Assembly: GCF_014697195.1 (NCBI RefSeq)
Contig: NZ_JACJRJ010000022.1
Coordinates: 29,571-93,570, forward strand
Length of the DNA stretch: 64,000 bases
Direction of reading: 5' to 3'
Source: Cylindrospermum sp. FACHB-282
GTDB taxonomy: Bacteria > Cyanobacteriota > Cyanobacteriia > Cyanobacteriales > Nostocaceae
Numbering within the stretch: position 1 is the stretch's first letter; every line of letters starts with the position of its first letter. Under the pieces are notes generated by a model. That model was not told the DNA's origin, did no database searches, and saw only the letters and a program-made list of their open reading frames with translations. Below, one piece after another: positions 59,044 through 64,000 of this stretch. The position numbers and the translations under genes were made by a program.

Positions 59044-60966
59044 TTACTGTGATCTAGGGCGGGGAAACTGGCTCGGAGACTTAAAGTTCTCCACCGGCAC
59101 CCCATTAAGCGCTTTCACCATAAAATCACGCCAGATGGGAGCAACCATTCCCCCACCCGTTGCACCGCTAGCTAATTGCCTGTTGTCGTCTCTCCCTACC
59201 CAGACAGCAGTCGCTAACTGTGGCACAGTACCGACAAACCAGATATCCTTTTCTGAGGAGGTTGTTCCTGTCTTGCCAGCAGATGGGCGATCTATGGCGG
59301 CACCCTTACCAGTACCCTCAGTCATTACCGATCGCATAATATCGATAGTTGCTGCTGATGCCCAAGGATCGAGAACGAGCTGGGGTTTAGGCGTATTGTC
59401 TAGCAACACATTGCCACTACTATCAGTGACACGGACAATTACTGTCGATGGTGACTGCCAGCCATAATTGGCAAAGGTAGCATAGGCACTAGCCATTTCT
59501 AAGGGCGTAACGCCAATAGCACCTAGAGGCAAAGAAGATACAGGTTCCATCGGACTCATAATGCCCAAAGTCCGGCAGGTCTCGATCACTTTATTCATCC
59601 CCACAGACTTACCAAGCTTAATCACGGGAATGTTGCGCGATTGTGCTAGAGCAGTGCGAATTGACATTGCACCTTTAAAGCTACCGTCATAGTTTCTCGG
59701 AAAGTACCAACCGTCACCATCTCGATAGCTAACTGGGGCATCAATCACCGTTGTATCTGGAGCAAACTTACCAGTAGCAAAAGCAGTATAGTAAACAAAG
59801 GGTTTAAAAGAAGACCCAGGCTGACGTTGAGCTTGGGTAGCCCGGTTGAACTCGCTGACTTTAGGATCTACGCCACCCACCAGGGCTTTGACAAAATGTG
59901 TGCGCGGATCAATGGCCACCAAGGCTATTTGATTCCTCGATAACCCATTACCCCGGAGTCTTTCATGCCACTTAACGACGGTTTCCTCTGCCATTTCTTG
60001 GAATCTGGCATCAACTGTAGTTTGCACCCGCATCCCGCCTTTTAGCAGTGCCTCTCGCCCAAATCTTTTCGCCAACTCCTGGGCTACGGTATTGGTAACA
60101 TAAGGTAGGGCACTACCTTGAAAAGACCTGATTCTGCCAAGTTTAATTTCTTGTTTCAGGGCGTTGTCGTACTCTAGCTGGGTGATCCAGTTCAATTCCA
60201 GCATCCGTCCCAGCACTTCTTTTTGTTTCTGTTTTGCCAGCTTCATGCTCGCAAACGGGCTGAATTCTTCTGGCGCTTGGATCAAACCCGCCATCATGGC
60301 TGATTCACCCAAGGTTAAAGTTTCCGCTGACTTGTTAAAGTAGCTGCGTGCTGCTGTTTGCACACCATAATTGTTATGCCCCCAATAAACTTGATTGAGG
60401 TACATTTCCAAAATTTGGTCTTTACCGAGAATTTGCTCTAACCGAATTGCTAGCACCGCTTCTGCTATCTTCCGGGTAAAGGCACGCTTTTGAGACAAAA
60501 ATAAATTTTTCACCAACTGCATGGTGATAGTAGAGCCACCCTCTTTTACACTACCTGCTTTGGAGTTGGCTACGATCGCTCGTCCAACGGCGGTGGGGTT
60601 AATCCCGTGGTGATCATAAAAATGACCATCTTCGCTGGCTAATACGGCTCGTTTGAGATTTGGAGAAATTCTATCTAGAGGTACAACTTCCCGGTTAGCT
60701 TCCCCGTGAATACTCGTTAAGAGTTTGCCCTTAACATCATAGATATATGAAGTTTCTGAGGGAAAAAAGTTACGTAATTGTCTCACGTCTGGCAAATTGC
60801 GGAAACTAATGGCTAGGCCAACCAGTCCTCCGGCTACAATGGAACTTGCCAACATAGTGATTGATAAAAGAGTACTGCCAGTTATCTGACCTACTCCTTT
60901 CAACAACTCAAAACCTGATGAAGCCCGACGTTGCGGCTCTTTGTCTTCAAAAGTCCTAGACGACAC
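59044..60966 (-). CDS. Class A penicillin-binding protein (transglycosylase/transpeptidase)
   Basis: [91 protein letters not shown]. Confidence 0.97.
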   Translation of the reverse strand: MSSRTFEDKEPQRRASSGFELLKGVGQITGSTLLSITMLASSIVAGGLVGLAISFRNLPDVRQLRNFFPSETSYIYDVKGKLLTSIHGEANREVVPLDRISPNLKRAVLASEDGHFYDHHGINPTAVGRAIVANSKAGSVKEGGSTITMQLVKNLFLSQKRAFTRKIAEAVLAIRLEQILGKDQILEMYLNQVYWGHNNYGVQTAARSYFNKSAETLTLGESAMMAGLIQAPEEFSPFASMKLAKQKQKEVLGRMLELNWITQLEYDNALKQEIKLGRIRSFQGSALPYVTNTVAQELAKRFGREALLKGGMRVQTTVDARFQEMAEETVVKWHERLRGNGLSRNQIALVAIDPRTHFVKALVGGVDPKVSEFNRATQAQRQPGSSFKPFVYYTAFATGKFAPDTTVIDAPVSYRDGDGWYFPRNYDGSFKGAMSIRTALAQSRNIPVIKLGKSVGMNKVIETCRTLGIMSPMEPVSSLPLGAIGVTPLEMASAYATFANYGWQSPSTVIVRVTDSSGNVLLDNTPKPQLVLDPWASAATIDIMRSVMTEGTGKGAAIDRPSAGKTGTTSSEKDIWFVGTVPQLATAVWVGRDDNRQLASGATGGGMVAPIWRDFMVKALNGVPVENFKSPSQFPRPRSQ

Positions 60967-61140
60967 GGCGATTCCACTTCCTCACTTGTAAATATAACTG
61001 TAATTCAATGCAATGAAGTTAGACGGTTAGTTTTTTGCAATTATATTAGTTTGGCAGATGAAAGAACGGACAACTTGCCAGTGAACATAACCCACTTAAC
61101 GAATAGTACAGAAAACGTAGTTTATGGCGAATCTCCGAGT

Positions 61141-62334
61141 ATGGCGCTAAATTTTTCTTGGTTGCGTCGTGGTATAGCAGAAATTTTTCCTCAACCCCAT
61201 GATGCTGACAGTGAAACGGAAAGTCTGGAAAAGCGGTTGGCGAATACTAACCGTCCTTTAAGAGTCAAATTGGGTATTGATCCTACAGGTGCGGATATTC
61301 ATCTTGGTCATAGCATACCAGTTAGAAAACTGCGAGCTTTTCAAGATGCTGGTCATACAGCAGTTTTGATTATCGGTGATTTTACGGCACGCATTGGTGA
61401 TCCAACGGGTAAATCTGATGTGCGTCGTCAGCTAACAGAAGATGATGTGGCCCTGAATGCCCGGACTTATCTCGACCAAGTGCGCCCTATTTTAGATTTT
61501 GACACACCAGGACGGTTAGAGGTGCGCTATAACTCGGAATGGCTTTCCCGGTTGGATTTGGGGAAGATTTTGGAGTTACTTTCAACGATGACTGTGGGAC
61601 AGATGTTAGCCAAAGAGGGTTTTGCAGAACGCTATAAACAAGAGAATCCAATTTTCCTCCATGAGTTCCTTTATCCACTGATGCAGGGTTTTGATTCTGT
61701 CGCCGTTGAGGCTGATGTGGAGTTAGGTGGGACTGACCAAAAGTTTAACATCGCGGTGGGGCGAGATTTGCAACGGCATTTTGGATTAAAGCCTCAGTTT
61801 GGGCTGTTGCTGCCAATTTTGATTGGCACGGATGGGGTACAAAAAATGTCTAAATCCCTTGGTAATTATGTGGGTTTGGGGGAACATCCTTCACAAAAGT
61901 ATCAGAAGTTGCAAGGTGTGCCAGATAATTTACTGTCACAGTATTTTGAATTGCTGACAAATTTACCTTTAGATACACTGCCAGAAAATCCACGCGATCG
62001 CCAAGAATATCTCGCTTGGGAAATTGTCAGACAATATCATGGCGAAGTTGCAGCAAACGAAGCTAAGGAAGCGGCAAAAAGCGGTGGTAAGGAAGGCGCT
62101 GTTCCTGAATTCCCTCTTGGTAATGTCCAGTTCCCAGCTAAGTTGGCTTATATGCTCAATGCTACAGGCTTGTGCAAAAGCACTGGGGAAGGCAAGCGAA
62201 AAATCCAAGAGGGTGGGGTACGCTTAGATGGCGATCGCATTACGGATGTAGATACAACTTACCAAGATCCTAGCGAACTACAAGGTAAAGTCTTACAAGT
62301 TGGTAAAAACAAATTTGTCCGACTGAAACCCTAA
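61141..62334 (+). CDS. tyrS: Tyrosyl-tRNA synthetase
   Basis: [47 protein letters not shown] (KMSKS); S4-like C-term. Confidence 0.97.
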   Translation: MALNFSWLRRGIAEIFPQPHDADSETESLEKRLANTNRPLRVKLGIDPTGADIHLGHSIPVRKLRAFQDAGHTAVLIIGDFTARIGDPTGKSDVRRQLTEDDVALNARTYLDQVRPILDFDTPGRLEVRYNSEWLSRLDLGKILELLSTMTVGQMLAKEGFAERYKQENPIFLHEFLYPLMQGFDSVAVEADVELGGTDQKFNIAVGRDLQRHFGLKPQFGLLLPILIGTDGVQKMSKSLGNYVGLGEHPSQKYQKLQGVPDNLLSQYFELLTNLPLDTLPENPRDRQEYLAWEIVRQYHGEVAANEAKEAAKSGGKEGAVPEFPLGNVQFPAKLAYMLNATGLCKSTGEGKRKIQEGGVRLDGDRITDVDTTYQDPSELQGKVLQVGKNKFVRLKP

Positions 62335-62524
62335 AAAATTCAAAATACCAGATATACGTATAGCTGGGGTATCCCCAGCCATACAGAGATGATTTTAGGA
62401 CTTACGCAATAAATCTCTCAAACCTTCTTCCTTCTTCCTTCTTCCTTTGTGTCCTTTGCCCCCTTTGCGGTAGCCTACGGCACGCCGCTTTGCGTCTACG
62501 TTTACAAAACTTAAAATAAAAAGA

Positions 62525-63244
62525 ATGAATACAAATGAGCGAATTATCGTCCCTTTAGATGTAACAGATTTGCAAAGTGCGATCGCCCTGATTGATCAAT
62601 TTCCCCAAGTTACCTTCTGGAAAGTTGGCTTAGAACTGTTTACCAGCACAGGCCCGACAATTCTGGAAATCCTCAAATCCCGACAAAAGCAGATTTTTCT
62701 GGATTTGAAATTTCACGATATCCCCAACACCTGCGCCGGTGCTTGTCGGGCTGCATCCCGTTATGGGGTAGATTTATTGACAATTCACGCAACTTGTGGA
62801 ACAGATGCTTTAAAAGCGGCAGCAGAAGCAGTGCAAATCGGCGCCAATCAAGCAGGTGTCAAACCGCCCAAACTAATCGCCATTACCCTGTTAACTAGCA
62901 TTTCTGCGAGACAGTTGGCATTTGATTTAAAAATCCCCCTAGAATTGCCAGAATACGCCTTAGAGATGGCACTTTTAGCCCAGGAAACCGGGTTAGATGG
63001 AGCAGTTTGTTCACCGCAAGAAGTAGCGCAATTGCGGGGAACTTGCAAAGATGACTTTGTGCTAGTTTGTCCGGGAGTACGTCCCACTTGGGCAGATAAA
63101 ATGGATCAAAAGCGATCGCTAACTCCCAAACAAGCAATACTTGCAGGCGCAAACTATCTAGTAATAGGGCGCCCCATCACCGCAGCCGCCGATCCTGAGT
63201 TAGCTTGGAAGAGAATTTCTGAGGAGTTAAGCGCGATCGCATGA
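62525..63244 (+). CDS. pyrF: Orotidine 5'-phosphate decarboxylase
   Basis: [50 protein letters not shown]...[14 protein letters not shown]. Confidence 0.97.
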   Translation: MNTNERIIVPLDVTDLQSAIALIDQFPQVTFWKVGLELFTSTGPTILEILKSRQKQIFLDLKFHDIPNTCAGACRAASRYGVDLLTIHATCGTDALKAAAEAVQIGANQAGVKPPKLIAITLLTSISARQLAFDLKIPLELPEYALEMALLAQETGLDGAVCSPQEVAQLRGTCKDDFVLVCPGVRPTWADKMDQKRSLTPKQAILAGANYLVIGRPITAAADPELAWKRISEELSAIA

Positions 63245-63870
63245 ACCCAGAAAGCAGGAAGAGAAATCATAGCTTGTGGTTTGTAGCTTGTAGCTGCTGG
63301 GTTTTAACATCCAATAGCCTTAATTATCCTGCATACTCCCAAAACCTTACCCCATATCAAAGCAAGGGGGAAAATGAAAAGATCAAAAGCTCCTGTTCAG
63401 AGCAAAATTTAGAAACATTAATAACCCAATTATTGCGGGACTTACCCAACTACACCAACCGTGCCACCCAACGCGCACGCCGTTTGAGCAGACGTGTTGA
63501 CCTTTTCAGCTATATGCTAGTTGCCGGAAAACCTGAGTTTACACCCTTACCCTTAAACCCTGGTGGTAATACCGCAAATGAATATCAATCAGAAGGAGTA
63601 GAGCAGGTTTTCTTTACTACCTTAGAGCGGCAGTATATAAATAAGCAAGCGGTAGAATTGCAGCAATTCCACAGATTGTTGTTAACGAAAACTCAAAGCG
63701 GTTGGGCAGTGGTAATGATGTTTACCCAAACTGGTTCTTACTCCAAGGAACAAACGCCATCACCACCACGAGATAGTAGTAATAGTGCAGTAGCCCAAGG
63801 TGTTAAACTCTGGTTACGCGATTGTCAGGCGGGAAGCGTGCGATCAGGATTTTCAAGATTAGAGGATTAA
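63241..63870 (+). CDS. Hypothetical secreted protein, overlapping pyrF stop
   Basis: 209 aa, hydrophobic leader [28 protein letters not shown] overlap with pyrF; C-terminus encoded by a repeat. Confidence 0.65.
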   Translation: MNPESRKRNHSLWFVACSCWVLTSNSLNYPAYSQNLTPYQSKGENEKIKSSCSEQNLETLITQLLRDLPNYTNRATQRARRLSRRVDLFSYMLVAGKPEFTPLPLNPGGNTANEYQSEGVEQVFFTTLERQYINKQAVELQQFHRLLLTKTQSGWAVVMMFTQTGSYSKEQTPSPPRDSSNSAVAQGVKLWLRDCQAGSVRSGFSRLED

Positions 63871-64000
63871 CAGGATTTTATGGGAAGGTTTATCTTCTCA
63901 GATTTCGGATTTTTAAGATTAGTGTTTTTTCTTTATCCTGAAAATTGTCAGAATCAGGATTTTCAAGATTAATTGTCAGAATCAGGATTTTCAAGATTAG
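63843..64000. repeat. Interspersed/tandem repeat ATTGTCAGAATCAGGATTTTCAAGATTA
   Basis: Tandem copies at about 63943-63971 and 63972-64000, and a partial copy at 63843-63870; related sequence at about 35290-35335. Confidence 0.85.

Noticed and set aside
1-64000. tRNA or rRNA genes
   Set aside because: No convincing TpsiC-arm/cloverleaf or rRNA core sequence was recognised by eye; tRNAscan-SE would be decisive.

Overview
A 64 kb chromosomal window from a filamentous, Nostoc/Anabaena-like cyanobacterium. The host is inferred from ferrochelatase with a C-terminal CAB/HLIP helix, many heptameric and palindromic intergenic repeats, and abundant GCGATCGC-type HIP1-like motifs. Housekeeping genes include hemH, purB, ung, a fused 5-oxoprolinase, dnaK/dnaJ, uppS, cdaA, lysA, rimI, clpC, lepB, a class A PBP, tyrS and pyrF. 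They are interleaved with accessory material: a type II restriction-modification pair, a CHAT/NB-ARC/TPR STAND protein, an orphan tnpB, a complete IS607-like element, toxin-antitoxin debris, small 'SGDY' protein plus retropepsin-like protease modules, and DUF6887/6888-like genes. The strongest candidate for an undescribed system is a tightly packed operon at 47751-54215. It encodes an Hsp70 paralog, a Zn-ribbon/TM/LysM protein, a TPR protein, a J-like protein that appears to lack HPD, and a GrpE-like protein, followed directly by lepB. This suggests an envelope-tethered chaperone machine. A second theme is the capture of intergenic-type repeats inside reading frames, and truncation of accessory genes by repeats. 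No tRNA, rRNA or CRISPR array was recognised. All calls come from reading sequence and motifs; no database search was run.
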